Positions 45,209 to 57,416 of a stretch of DNA of 64,000 nucleotides are shown here, piece after piece; within the stretch, counting starts at the first letter, position 1, and each line of letters starts with the position of its first letter. The position numbers were made by a program, and so were the translations under genes. The DNA is from Actinostola sp. cb2023 (taxonomy: Eukaryota > Cnidaria > Anthozoa > Actiniaria > Actinostolidae): contig JAUJYZ010001036.1 of NCBI GenBank assembly GCA_033675265.1, positions 81,001 to 145,000 of the forward strand, written 5' to 3'. The notes below the pieces were generated by a model that did no database searches, was not told where the DNA came from, and saw only the letters and a program-made list of their open reading frames with translations.

Positions 45209-45775
45209 GTTGTACTGGGGGCACGTCCACTGTACCAAAAAGACCAAGTCCGTGTTGATGAGGAATTTCTACTGCTGTCATCTGATCTTGTGGACGAGTT
45301 TCTTAAGGTCAGAGAGTCGTTGCTGTGCAACCCTTTTGGAGACATTTCTGTGGCATTGTGGGTAAACAATGTACGAGATGTGACGTATTTCCACGATCAA
45401 AGAGTTTACCACGAGGCCAACTCTGCGCATCACGAACTCTTTGCAGAAACCTCTTTGTGTCATAAATACCTGGCTCTCAACAGTGCATACAAAACCGAGA
45501 GCCTTCGCTACTGGATAAACGTACAACACGAAACCACAAACAACTTTGACATCGTTCACGTTAAACCCTTTGTGAAAGTTTGCAATCAGTCGAGATATCT
45601 AAAATGGAGGGAGTTTGCTCTGGGTCACCGATTTGAACCAGTTCGCTGTGTTCGCAAACCAACATGGAATTTACTAGGACATATCTATTTAGGACGAAAG
45701 GGAGAAGAAGCTAAGAAGAACCGCAAAATGAAGATGATATATCAGCAACAAAGAACAAGCCCTACGCCCCATTGA
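45209..45775 (+). CDS. GT31 glycosyltransferase exon 2, frameshifted near its start
   Basis: Acceptor GATGATGTACAG at 45197-45208. Joined to exon 1 in phase 2 it reads LYWGHVHC; the remaining catalytic half is open in the next frame to TGA at 45773-45775. No AATAAA is obvious directly after it. Confidence 0.8.
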   Translation, partial: VVLGARPLYQKDQVRVDEEFLLLSSDLVDEFLKVRESLLCNPFGDISVALWVNNVRDVTYFHDQRVYHEANSAHHELFAETSLCHKYLALNSAYKTESLRYWINVQHETTNNFDIVHVKPFVKVCNQSRYLKWREFALGHRFEPVRCVRKPTWNLLGHIYLGRKGEEAKKNRKMKMIYQQQRTSPTPH

Positions 45776-45845
45776 GTTCGTTATCTAACAGCAAGCAATG
45801 TTATCTCTACGACTTTAATATATTTGCAACTTAGTACTTTTTGAG

Positions 45846-46660
45846 AACATGTGTGAGCAAAACAGTCGGAGGACGACCGCAAGATCAACCTTCTACTGAT
45901 CGAGAAAGCTGGTAAATTTCACTACACCTGGGTAAATACCGGCTGCTCTACGATCAGAGCATGCACCACGCAAGCACGTCTGTGAGAGATGCCTCCACGG
46001 CTACTCCAGGGAAGACCTCCTGTAGTCTCACAAGCCATGCAGAGTGCCACTGTATAGGACAAACGGCGCGCGCGCGGTCCGGGTGGAGATGCCAAATGTG
46101 TGAGAACACAAGCTCACATTCCAGAACCACCATAAGCAGCTTCCAGCTCCGTTCGTCATCTACGCTGACTTTGAGGCGCTCACCAGCAAAATAACGGGAT
46201 CCGAGCTCAACTCCACCAAAAGCAACACTCAGAAGACGAAGCAGCATGAGGCCTGCGGCTACAGCTATGTGGTGGAATGCTGCGATGGTCAGACAGGGCC
46301 CCCGTGGTATACCGAGATCCAAACACAGCTGCAGAACATTTCCTAGTGGTCATTCCGGAGGAAGAGCGCAAGGTCAAGGCAGTGCTGGCTAACCCTAAGT
46401 GATAGCCAGCCTAGCCATCGCACGAACTAACATATTTGATGACGATCTGACGGCGGTCCAAGTTCATAAAAGCCGATTGGTACTCAACCGCCAGATCTAC
46501 GTGGGGATGAGCGTCCTCGACCTCTCTAAACACCCCATGCTAGATATGGAGAGCTCTGTCAGCTTCTCTATACCGACACAAACAGCCTCCTTCTCGAGAT
46601 CGACACTCAGTACTGAGGACGCATATAAGGACATGGCCGAGGACCAGGACCAATTTTAAT
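45846..46660 (+). pseudogene. Polinton/adintovirus-type DNA polymerase B relic
   Basis: Translated pieces in shifting frames match the protein-primed family B polymerase of Polinton/Maverick elements. The YADFEAL exonuclease motif is encoded near 46164-46185, an EERKVKAVLA stretch near 46350-46395, the IYVGMSVLDLSKHPM stretch near 46492-46540, and a DTNS variant of the palm motif-C DTDS near 46575-46586. Stops and frameshifts interrupt it, and the jump near 46400 removes the palm motifs A and B, so there is an internal deletion as well. No inverted repeats or other Polinton genes were found adjacent. It cannot encode a working polymerase. Confidence 0.72.
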
Positions 46661-46971
46661 GTGGTTTCAATAAATCTGGGCACTAGTAATTAGTTGCCAG
46701 TGTTTATTGGGGCCTGATTATATGAAGCGGGCTGGCCCGGTTTGCCGAGATCAATCTCAGTTCTGACTACATGGGACGGGCCAGCCCGGTCAAAGTCAGT
46801 TCGCGCGAAAGTTTGGCGCGAAATTTGCTTTTGTTTATAAAAAAATGGCGGCTGGTCATTAATTTGAGAGTCCCGCGTAAATTTGTTTCTGTATTATTAC
46901 TTCAGTTTGGAATATTTTTTTCTTTACTTTTTCAGCTTCATGGACTATTACATCTATATATAGCTAATTGC

Positions 46972-47238
46972 ATAATCGTTGTCGGGTTGAAAATCATAAA
47001 TCATAGAAGCTGAGACCGCAAGGATGGATGGGAAATCAGTTCATGAGCTACATTACATACAGATATATTCAATGTTCTCGTAGTTTTGAAGGTATATGAG
47101 CTATTTAACTAAGATCCTACAAGTCTGGATAAAAAGGTCGATGATTTGACGGTGTTATTTGAGAGTTTTAATTTCCCAGAATTCCTTTTGGTCATAGCTT
47201 TCATGATTTTCAACCTGACAACGATTATGCAATTAGCT
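46972..47238. mobile_element. 267-bp MITE (AGCTAATTGCATAATCG ends), copy 2
   Basis: Same family as 31231-31507, interior inverted. Flanked on both sides by ATAT. Confidence 0.85.
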
Positions 47239-47852
47239 ATATGCTTCGTAGGAAGCAAACAATTGATAACTGATTTTAGCTTCTTCAGCAACAACAAGAA
47301 ATTAAACAGAATGGTGAGGAAGGGAAAATCCAACGAATCAGTGTGATCCATAACTCGTAGCGTTAACATTTTCCACATTTTTCACATTATCCTCCACACT
47401 TTCCGCCATTTTGAATGCTGGAAAAGCAACTGTTCATGCGTGCTAGGCAAAACTGTTGACTTTTCCGGCTCACGACTGGCGGTTGACGCGATTATATGGA
47501 TAATTTTCAGCCCGTTTACTGAGCCGAGATCCTGGCAGCGACTGGAGTTGAATGAAGAAGTTATTTTTATAAATATTGTTCATAATTTCACAAATGAATA
47601 ATATAGAGCCATTCGTAAATAAACTTCTTCATATAACTTTTTTGTTTGAAAATCTTTTGTCTTTACACTTTGCTTATTGAAAGAACTGAGACGCCCCTCA
47701 AATCGTATCGTTTTAGATTTTAGATTTTTGGAAGATAAGTATTAGAAATATTAATCAAAAATATTGACAGATTCCTGTTACGTCATAATGACGTCACCAA
47801 TATTTTAAAATATCTCTAATAAAGATCATGGACCAAAATTTTCAGCTTCGTC

Positions 47853-49470
47853 AGGACTGAGTCCATTAGTAGGAGCGTCCATCTAATATAGGTATGTGTC
47901 ACAGCGTATTAGATGATAAATCTATTTTTAGATCAGTAGTTCGCGCGAAAAAAAAACTCGACCAATCAGAGCAGGGATAATTTAGCCAATCACAACTCAC
48001 TAAATCAGTCGCACAAGACAGGCAGACAAGACAGAGAAGCGAGCTTTTCATTCAAACCTTTCGAGTTCAAATTTGAGTGAAGAGAGCGATTATACAAGTA
48101 AAGAACAGAGTAGTCCACCTGAAAGTAAGCCTGATGAATCGGTAAAGCGAGTAACTTCTACATGGTGCAAGGAAAGGGAATACACAACTGTCACAAGCGA
48201 CTCCAGCGCCGAAGACGGCAATACAAATCTCTCAGATCGGCTTTTTTTTTTTTCGAGAGAGTCTGAGGCGTAAACTTTCACGAAAACAGTACAAAATTTG
48301 ACCTACACAGAGCAGTTGAAGCCTCTTCTTTCATTGATCTTATTTGATCTTATTAGATTATTATTAATTTTTATTTTATTTTATTTTATGATTGTATATA
48401 GAAGATGAATACATATAAATAGTTTAGCTTAATTAGGATTACTTTTTAATTATTTAGTTAGATATTGTAAAGCGCTATTGGACTTTTAGGAAATAGCGCT
48501 ATATAAATAAATTATTATTATTATTATTATTTGAAAGGTACAACGGCGAAAATAAGTTAGCCAGACAAATGTACAAAGGCTGAGGAAATCGAGACTCGCG
48601 ATCCTACGTCTCTTGAGTTTTGTTGTTTTGGATGCAAGCTGATCAAGATTCAAGATCAGACTGCAAAGTCAACAGAGAAACGTTTGCAAAATATATGTTA
48701 GATGCTTCACAGGCAGGTACACTGGCAAGTTTTCAGCCGATCGGAAGGCTTCTTCATGCAGTTCTTGTGGTCCTTGTGGGCCAAATTTGAATTTGTAAAC
48801 CCACGTAAAATAAAGTTTGTAAGTAATTGTATGTAAGTCTTATTATGTATAACCGAGAGATTATCGAGGGGAAAATATTTCAACCAGGAAATCGTACATA
48901 CGGAATTATTAGAGTGTGTCACTGTGATACACGAACTCGTTTACCTGACATAATTCACATGCACCATCAAATAAGATCGATGAAAGAAGAGGCATCAAAG
49001 GAGATTTCAGCTGAGCTAGTCATTTCCGACTGAATCAGAGCTCTGTGTAGGTCAAATTGTGTATGTTTTCGTGAACGTTTACGCCTCAGATTCTCTCGAA
49101 AAGCCGAGCTGAGAGATTTGCCGTCTTCGGCGCTGGAGTCGCTTGTGACAGTTGTGTATTCCCTTTCCTTGCACCATGCAGAAGCTACTCGCTTTACCGA
49201 TTCATCAGGCTTACTTTCAGATGGACTACTGTGTTTTTTACTTTGAACTCTCGAAAGGTTTGAATGAAAAGCTATAGCTTCTCTATCTTTTCTGCCTGTC
49301 TTGTGCGACTGATGTAGAGAGTCGTGATTGGCTAAATTATTCCTGCTCTGATTGGTCGAGGTGTTTTTTTTCCCCGCGCGAACTACTGATCTAAAAATAG
49401 AATTATTGCATGTAATACGCTGTGACATGCACATACCCTGGGAGATGGACGCTCCTACTAATGGGCTCCT
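47853..49470. mobile_element. 1.6-kb element with about 450-bp inverted repeats
   Basis: 47853-48330 and 49020-49470 are inverted copies at about 90 percent by eye. The ends resemble AGGAGCCCATTAGTAGGAGC. Frames mirrored in both arms (AAGCCTGATGAATCGGTAAA region) are not independent genes. The loop 48330-49020 has no recognised product. Confidence 0.8.
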
Positions 49471-49508
49471 GGCTTCGTCCAATACAACCATCTATTATTA
49501 ACCATAAA

Positions 49509-50963
49509 CAGGAGCCCATTACTAGGAGCCTTCCTCTAGTAATAGGTTCATACGACATCATTTGCACAAATTGGGCTATTTTTAGATATGCAAATTTCCG
49601 AAGAATTTCAAATTGAAAAATAAAATGGCGGCCAAACGGAAGACGCGAGGACTTGATCCAAAATATTAATATTCTTATTCCATGGAAGTCCAAGTCTATT
49701 TTCCCCTTGCACAAGAACGAGACTAACTGTGTACAATGAATGTATCGCATGTATCAATAAACTGACATACTGCCAGAGCGCTTAGTGGCGACTTTTAGTA
49801 TGGCCACTAACGATGTCGCGAAATTCTTCTACGTTCTTATACCTATCGCTTCATATGTTTATTCTTGTTTTATCAACTTTCTTCTGTTGGTTTTTGATTC
49901 ATGATTTAGAATGAAGCGTTTTCTAACAGTGATTTCGACTCTGATGAAGCAAAATCCATCACCTTCATCATCACTGATATAGTTTTGGATAGCGACGCCA
50001 ACACAACCAACCACACAAATGTGCACTTTGCTAAAGAACTTCTTCGCCGAAAGATTGTCGAAAAACAACTGAAACTTTCATCCGACGAACCGTGCCTGAA
50101 AGAGCGGCAAAGAACACTATATACAAGAGGCCGTTATCACTGAGTGTATGCGAAGTTCTTTCACCAAAGGCGTCTTCAGTTCAAAGAAGGCAAGAAAGCC
50201 GGCACTCCAAGATCAGCCGCTGAATAAAAATGCGATCAAATCTTCATCCCCAGGCCACAGAAAAAGAAGCTCCCCTGTACCTCACTTCGCTGTTTTAGAA
50301 GGAACTTTGTGTCAATGTCGAGAATTTTCGACAAAATCCTACTTCAAAGTTCGTGATTCATTTTGCTGCGTTTCAGACAACAAATGCTAATTAGCAAAAC
50401 ACACCGGCGTTTGGAATATTCATTAGCTTGGTTCTCACTGCTAGTCCTGCACAAGTTTAAGTTTAATAGGTTCTTCGTAAGAGATTATCCATGATACCAG
50501 ATCGTGGAATTCCTTCTCAGAAAGAGCAGAAGATGTTCGTTTTTGTGGCCGGGTTTTGAACTGGCCTTTGAACTAGCTTTGTTTTTAGAAGTTCTCGCAC
50601 TTGAAGTTTTGATATAAATAATAATACCTGGAGTTAGTTTTTCTGTTTTGTTTTTAATGTTTTCAATCATTGTTCTTCCTCGCTTGATGAAGTACTGAAG
50701 TCAGACGACGAAACTGATCTGAAATTTCACTAGATTCTGATTCTTCACTAGAATCACTGGAACTACACGGTACGCTTTCGGCCGACATTGAAAGCAAAGC
50801 ATGTAATATTGAATCTGACGTCAAATTCCTATTGTGTAAGACGAGACATGATTGGTTAATCGCGCGGAATTTATAATGAATGTTCTATTTTTAGCTCAAT
50901 TTGTGCAAATGATGTCGTACAAACCTATTATAGGAGAGGAAGGCTCCTAGTAATGGGCTCCTG
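49509..50963. mobile_element. 1.45-kb element of the same family, about 85-bp inverted repeats
   Basis: CAGGAGCCCATTACTAGGAG and ACGACATCATTTGCACAAAT pair with the right end. The interior carries two short frames of unknown nature (49910-50140 and 50148-50390). Confidence 0.78.
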
Positions 50964-51241
50964 CCATAAATGATCACGAGAACGTCATTTCATCGATTTT
51001 CATTGCTCCGTAAAGCTTTAATGCTATTTAGGTGACGTCATTTTTATGACGTCATTATAAAATTAATATCCTTTAGAATCCCATAGCTCATATGAAACTC
51101 GCGCGCTGATTGGCTATCGAAGCGTGGGTATTCGTATAGGTAATAGCATGGTTTGTAGTGATATTTGGAAATTTGTGACAATTTTGAAATATCACGAGTG
51201 GTATTTATCCCACATATCACGTACAAAACATGCTATTAAAT

Positions 51242-51798
51242 GTTTATAACATGACCTAAGAAAATACTGCAATTTCGATCAATTGTTTGTAGTTTTACCA
51301 TGAACTAATGGAAAATGCTCTCAAGTAAATTATTTTCATAGAAAAACGTTCATGAATTAGATAACAAATGAAGAAAACAGAAACAAGAGGTTTCTAAAGC
51401 TTTATTTTTACCTTTTTCAGCAATAATTCTTTCACTTCTCAATCTAAAGCAGGAAAACCTTTAGCACGATCAACAGTCCATCGTTTCTCGCTGATTTTTG
51501 CAGTCTCAGCCAAAGAAAACCTTCCTGATTTGTCGACAATATATCCATGTTGATGTACTTTTTCAATTTGTTGTTCTTGAGATTTGTTTCTTGGTATATT
51601 TCAGCTCATTTTTAGCGAGAAAAACTCTGTCGGGTTTATCCGCCATCTTGGATTTGAATGTCATGCTTGGTGCTCAAACAATGGTTACCATGGTGATTTT
51701 GAAATACCACTCCTGAGAGCTTGAAATACCACTATTACGCTGAAATACTACCTCTCAGCCAATCGAATTGCAGGATTTTCTTAGGTCATGTTATAAAC
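51242..51798. mobile_element. 557-bp MITE between direct repeats
   Basis: GTTTATAACATGACCTAAGA and complement form the ends. A roughly 42-bp block, TAGAATCCCATAGCTCATAT and onward, flanks it directly at 51074 and 51801. Confidence 0.75.
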
Positions 51799-51849
51799 CT
51801 ATAGAATCCCATAGCTCATATGAAACTTGCGCGCTGATTGGCTGAGAAG

Positions 51850-54138
51850 CAAACCGGATGAGAGGGAATTCAGCGTGGAATTCAACCAACACTTTGAAAA
51901 GCTGAATTCAACGATATATAGGGATCCCAGCTCTGAATTTTGTATTCAAGTTCGATTTTCGTCTTTCTTTCTCACCAAGAGAACAAATAAACATTGAGAT
52001 TGCTTACAAAAGGAACAAACAAAAACATTTACAGACAGAAATAATGAATTTTTGTTTTGCAAATGAGATTAAAATCAAGACATTTGAAAAGCTGAATTCA
52101 ATGAAAAAACAGGAAGCCCGCACTTTTGATGTTGTTGGCTTTTCGCAAAACAACAACATTGAAAACAAAACAATCGTAATACGTATACCTTGCAAGCTTA
52201 AATTAATACTCTTCTGAATGAATGATACTCCAGATCGATGCACTGATAATTATTGAAATTTCTCAGCGAGATAAGAATTTATTTATTTACAAAACTTTCA
52301 CCTAAGTTTGAGAAAGAGACCACGAAGTACAAGTCATAATGGCAGTCACTGCCGCAAGCTTAAATCAAACCGGCTCCAGCAACAACTACAATCTAATAGA
52401 AGCCAATAGATAAACAACAACAACAGTCGAATTTAATACAGAATTTACACCTAGCAAAATCTGTACCTGTAATATGGCCAAAATAATACAAAACTGCAAA
52501 TTATCCAGTTGGCTTTGCTTGTCGCTCGGCTACCGGCTTTGACTTGCATGCTCAGTTGTTGTAGTTGTACATGTATACTGGATGTAGCTTCACAATTACT
52601 GAATCAGAGCGATCTCCTCTGGCTCTGTTTATCGATAAATATGTCTTTGTCTGAAATCTTTTGCCTGAGAATCATTAGCATTCAAGGAACGTAGTCAAAT
52701 CCATCAATGTCGACTTCCTGTGAAAAGTTGAAGTTCAGCTTCTCATGCAAACGGCAGCTCTCTGATCGGATTGAAAGACAACAAGAACTGAACGTCAGTT
52801 GAGAAAATTTGAACGATTTATTAAAGTTTTATGAGGATATAGAATAAGTCCGTAGTTTTATATCTTTCCGATTAACTTCCTTGTTAAACAGAAAAGTATC
52901 AGAAAAGTATAAGTTACTTACAAGTTTGTCCACAGGTAGCCCAAGCTCTACTCATGACAGCGTTGCCTATCAGTTTTATTGAAAAACCTAAAAACACAAT
53001 TTCTCTGAAAATTCGAATAAAGTTTACTAAAACAAACACAGTGTGTTTTACTATACATTCTTCACATCTGGAGTGAATTTCAGCTCATTTTAATTATTTT
53101 TGGTATTTGTTTTCCTCTTATATGTATACTGTGATAAGGTAGGAATCAAAGCATGAAAAAACGAATTCAAACGGCCACAAATTCAAGCGTTCATTTCTCC
53201 AAAAAAAGTTGACATCTAAAATTGAAACTCATCACAGCTTGAATAGATAATATATACATCTGAATATCCCACAAACATAATCCTACCTCTTTCCACGAAT
53301 TTAGAAATGATCTCCAAACACGAAAATCCACAGTTGAAAATCATCAAAACAGGCGTGACCTAAAAAAGTCGGGGACAGAAACGGTAAAAAACTGGGAATG
53401 AGTGACAAAATACACCTCACCGGGCGTAGGGAAAGGGTAAAATGTAGTGTCGAACGCGTTCATCACCCCCTACCCGCTAAGGCGAAACCTTGACGTGTCA
53501 TTGTCTTTCACGGCCAAGGTGATTCCCTTGAAAAAGAAGCAAATCCTAGAATTTTCTATAACTTGGCATGGTGATACATTACGGTATGGAGTTTCAAAAA
53601 ATGCAATAAAAAGAGGGGGTCACCGTGCTCATTTTTGCGCTACACTGCTTTGAAATTATGGTATTTTATGTATTTCAGTCGAGTCTCGCGTGACATCGGG
53701 ATCGGGTAAATAATTTTCCACAACTTAAAAGACAAACTATTAATAATGAAATAATGTGTTTGCTATAGCTTTTGTATCTCTAGCCTACAGTCTGATAGTA
53801 AGAAAATGCTCGAATTTTGCATAGTTGTCGAAAAATAGAACAAAAAACAGATGTTCGAAGCACGGAGAGGGTCTTAAAATCGATACTCCGTATGCTTTCA
53901 TTCAATTTTTTTTATGTTTGAAATCCTAACTTTTTTAATACTTTGCTATATACTAGAGAACTATAGTGTGATGAAAGTTATTGAATAAAAAATGGGGGTC
54001 ACCGTGCTCGTTTTCGATTTATTTTGAGAAAACTTCAGTTACACTTGAAATATTGAACGATTTCCAATGGTCTCCAATGTGCGCGAGCTAGACTTCGTCG
54101 CTCGCTCATTCTCGCGACTTCGTCGCTCGCTATCAGAA
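51850..54138. other. Intergenic, no gene recognised
   Basis: No family-level coding signal. A GGGGTCACCGTGCTC sequence occurs twice (about 53618 and 53993). ACTTCGTCGCTCGCT repeats near 54093 and 54116. Confidence 0.4.
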
Positions 54139-54751
54139 TAAGGCCCTGTTTACAAGGAGGGAGGGTAACCCTAGTACTAGGGTTACCCTAGCTCTCGTAC
54201 GTTTCTTGTATTTTTAGCGTACGTGTTTACAAGGCTGGTAGGGTTACCCTAGTGCTAGGGTAACCCTAGTACTTGGATAGGGTTACCCTACCACTAGGGT
54301 TATCTTTTTCCCTTGTAAACGGTTTTGCCGAGATAACTCGCCTACCTGGGACAACTTTTTACTAGTTTCCAGGCCTTTTCAATCGACGAGTACAATTTGG
54401 CGGTTGATCAAGACAGTGGCGAGAAGCGTTTAGAAAAGCGAAAAGTAGGGACAGTGACAGCTAAAAACAAAAGGAAAAGTAGCCCGAAAAGATAAAAAGA
54501 CGTGGAGCGACATTTTTCATAAGACATTGTGTGTATTATACAAGAATATAAGTCGTCGTACGACTTTAAAAGCCTCGACTTTTTTCATTTCCGCCATTTT
54601 GTTTGTTATGACGAAGGGCCTGACGAAGCCTTGCGCGGTTACCAAGCAATTGAATTGACTCGATGAGAAGGGTAACCCTAGTCTAAGAAATTTCGCTTGT
54701 AAACCCGGGCTATCTTTGACCCTAGTACTAGGGTAACCCTACTGCTAGGGT

Positions 54752-55282
54752 AGTAGTATACAGAATAGCGGTTCTACGTCCGGCGGATCACGGCGGATCG
54801 AGGATCGGCCGTAGAAGTGACGTCAGAGCCCAAAGCGTGATGTCATAGAACGTAAGAACCAATCAGCAGCCGTTTCGGTAACAATAAGAACTCTCGGGAG
54901 CGATCTCCGAGAGGTCACGTCTATTTTTAGAACAACCGTTTCGGTTTTTCGCTGATGTTTCTTATTAATTTCCCCAGGTTTTTTTTTTTAGTTCGTGACA
55001 CAAACAAATGACGTCAGCACACATAAACAATAGGGGGATTAACACCGGCCTGAACTTGCCCAAGGAACAACAACAACAGCGATGTTTTTCAAATATATTT
55101 TTATTAAGAAAACTCACATTAAAATTTTCTAAGTGAAAGTTTCCATTCAAACTTATTTCTAAAATAAACTAACTGAGTAATTACAAACACAGTGTTTTCA
55201 TTGTCAGTCAATTGAAACACCCGTCACTTCAAACAATGGAACTGTAAAAAAGAACTGTTTTTGCATACCGTATTAAAGCGAA
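54752..55282. repeat. Left terminal inverted repeat of the mini-Polinton
   Basis: About 531 bp, matching the complement of 57417-57957 at roughly 98 percent by eye. The outermost bases are AGTAGTATACAG. Confidence 0.88.
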
Positions 55283-55429
55283 CGATAAAGTTTAAAGTTT
55301 ATAGTTTTGTTTTTTTCAGGCTCGGCTCGGCTCGGCTCGGCTCTTTGGCTATTGAACACTTAGTTGATTTCTCCCCCTCCTCATTCACTCCTCCTTCCCA
55401 TTCACTCCTCCTCATTCACTCCCATCGAT

Positions 55430-55745
55430 CCTACATCGACCCCACATCGACCCCACATCGACCCTACATCGACCTCACATCGACCCTACATCGACCCCAC
55501 ATCGACCCTACATCGACCCTACATCGACCCCACATCGACCCCACATCGACCCCACATCGACCCCCCATCGACCCCACATCGACCCCACATCGACCCCACA
55601 TCGATCGACCCACATCGACCCTACATCGACCCCACATCGACCCCACATCGACCCTACATCGATCCCACATCGACCCTACATCGACCCTACATCGACCCTA
55701 CATCGACCCCACATCGACTCCACATCGACCCTACATCGACCCCAC
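55430..55745. repeat. 11-bp minisatellite (ACATCGACCCY)n
   Basis: About 28 near-perfect units of ACATCGACCCC or ACATCGACCCT, between the left inverted repeat and the ATPase gene. It has no stop codon in some frames, which creates meaningless open frames. Confidence 0.9.
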
Positions 55746-55804
55746 ACGTCGCTGGAAAAAAAACTATAAATGATTTGAAACACTATATTCTGGACCATTT
55801 ATGA

Positions 55805-57100
55805 TTGAACATTCAAAGTGTCAACATGCCCTATAAGCACAAAAGAGACTGTCCTGTCTGTAACAAGCCCGATCTTCGGTATATCAGTGATCATTTACGT
55901 CAAGTACATAACTTACACGGCGATGAAAGGAAAAAGTGGTTAGAAAGGGCGCGGTTCTCAACACCGCATAATCACAACTCAAGCTTACTACCTGCACAAC
56001 CGACACGAATTCTAAAAGAAATCAGATGCATTCGAAAGATTAAAACAAGTTCTGTGCTAAAATCTACAAAAACACCAAAAGTAACAGTGTCTTTGACCAC
56101 CAAGCCCTATCCGGAATTCAATTTCCGCCATAGATTTTCGTTATTGGTCGTGGGTCCCAGTCAAAGTGGAAAAACGTATTTCGTGCAGCAAATCTTGGAA
56201 AATAATCGTATCGCGTGTGAGGAGCAGAGAAGTATTCGCATTATTTGGTGCTACAATCAATGGCAAGATGGTTACGGCGTCTTGAAGAAATCCCTTGGGA
56301 AAAACATCCGGTTTGAGAGAGGTTTGCCCGAGCTGTCTGAGGATCTGAGTGAGATTAATACCAAGTACAACAACATAATCATACTGGATGATCTGATGGC
56401 CGAAGCGACAGACAGTCCTGTGGTAGCTCGATTATTTACCCAGGGTCGTCATAGAAACGCTAGTGTTATCCTTTTGCTTCAGAACATGTTTCCTAAGGGG
56501 AAATTTAATACAGACATTAGCCGAAATGCCCAATATCTTGCACTCTTCCGAAGCCCTAGTGACAGGAAACAAATTGGAATCGTCGGAGAGCGAATGTTTG
56601 ATAAGAATAGAGACCAATTTATGACCGCCTACCACAGGGAGACCGCTAAGCCGTTTGGATACTTATTGGTGGATAACAAACCTGACACACCAGCCGATAA
56701 GCAAGTTCTTGGAGACATATTTGGCGGTTGTCACGTTTATCTCTTCGCCACCAAAACTAGAGTGAACAGTAGTAAGCCCGCACCGGTCTCTGACATTGAA
56801 ACCAGGCCTGGAAGAAAACAATCGGCTAAACTTGCACATCGGTATATCACCTGGTCGGATGCAATTATTCCCGTTTGGCAAAACTTCACCTCGGGAGCAC
56901 AGGTGGTCCGTAACATTCCCGAAGGATATAATATCATAGAAATGTATAAGACATCGCGCAATAGTTCTGAACCTAACCGTCCGGGTGTCTTCATCGATGG
57001 AGAAAATTATTGGCCTGTCAAAATAAGGCACCAATCTGACAGGTCACATGAAGTGGGTTCGTTTACACGAGAACGAGCCCACTGTCAGAGCCTTTGTTGA
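55805..57100 (+). CDS. Zinc-finger / A32-like packaging ATPase of the mini-Polinton
   Basis: An intact 431-codon frame; a second in-frame Met at codon 8 could also start it. Residues 16-35 form a C2H2-type finger (CPVC, then H30 and H35). Residues 117-124 are a Walker A, GPSQSGKT; 191-198 are a Walker B, IIILDDLM; QNMFP at 226-230 is at the sensor position. The core resembles the FtsK/HerA-type ATPases related to poxvirus A32 that pump DNA into capsids in Polintons, adintoviruses and virophages. In a full element it would act in genome packaging. Here it is the only gene, centred between the inverted repeats, uninterrupted and without introns. The tail after residue 340 has no recognised motif. 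ATPase identity is strong; the reason it is retained is unknown. Confidence 0.88.
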   Translation: MNIQSVNMPYKHKRDCPVCNKPDLRYISDHLRQVHNLHGDERKKWLERARFSTPHNHNSSLLPAQPTRILKEIRCIRKIKTSSVLKSTKTPKVTVSLTTKPYPEFNFRHRFSLLVVGPSQSGKTYFVQQILENNRIACEEQRSIRIIWCYNQWQDGYGVLKKSLGKNIRFERGLPELSEDLSEINTKYNNIIILDDLMAEATDSPVVARLFTQGRHRNASVILLLQNMFPKGKFNTDISRNAQYLALFRSPSDRKQIGIVGERMFDKNRDQFMTAYHRETAKPFGYLLVDNKPDTPADKQVLGDIFGGCHVYLFATKTRVNSSKPAPVSDIETRPGRKQSAKLAHRYITWSDAIIPVWQNFTSGAQVVRNIPEGYNIIEMYKTSRNSSEPNRPGVFIDGENYWPVKIRHQSDRSHEVGSFTRERAHCQSLC

Positions 57101-57416
57101 AGAGACCGATAAAGACTTACGAGGGAACCTCACCCCAACTGTCTGACAGTAAAAAACAATCCAATATAGATATAGATTTATAGACTCATTGTACTTCATG
57201 ACACTCGTTGGAAATGTATTTGTAATTAGAATGAGTTGATCAATAAAGTGTTTAATGAACTGGTTTGGGTTTACTTTGGGTTGTAAAAACTAACTGTAAA
57301 AACAGTCTTCATACTGAGTATATTGTTTCTAACAGTTTGTTATAAGGGTAATAATTTATAGGAGTATTTGAAATCGTTCATGTTGTTTATAACAATTCGC
57401 ATGACTGACTATATAT

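Noticed and set aside
48073..49491. Two similar Ser/Glu-rich frames on opposite strands
   Set aside because: They are the two arms of one inverted repeat, with frameshifts between arms; coding constraint is not evident.
55261..55804. Frames with HRPYIDPTSTP repeats
   Set aside because: Translations of the 11-bp minisatellite in two frames.
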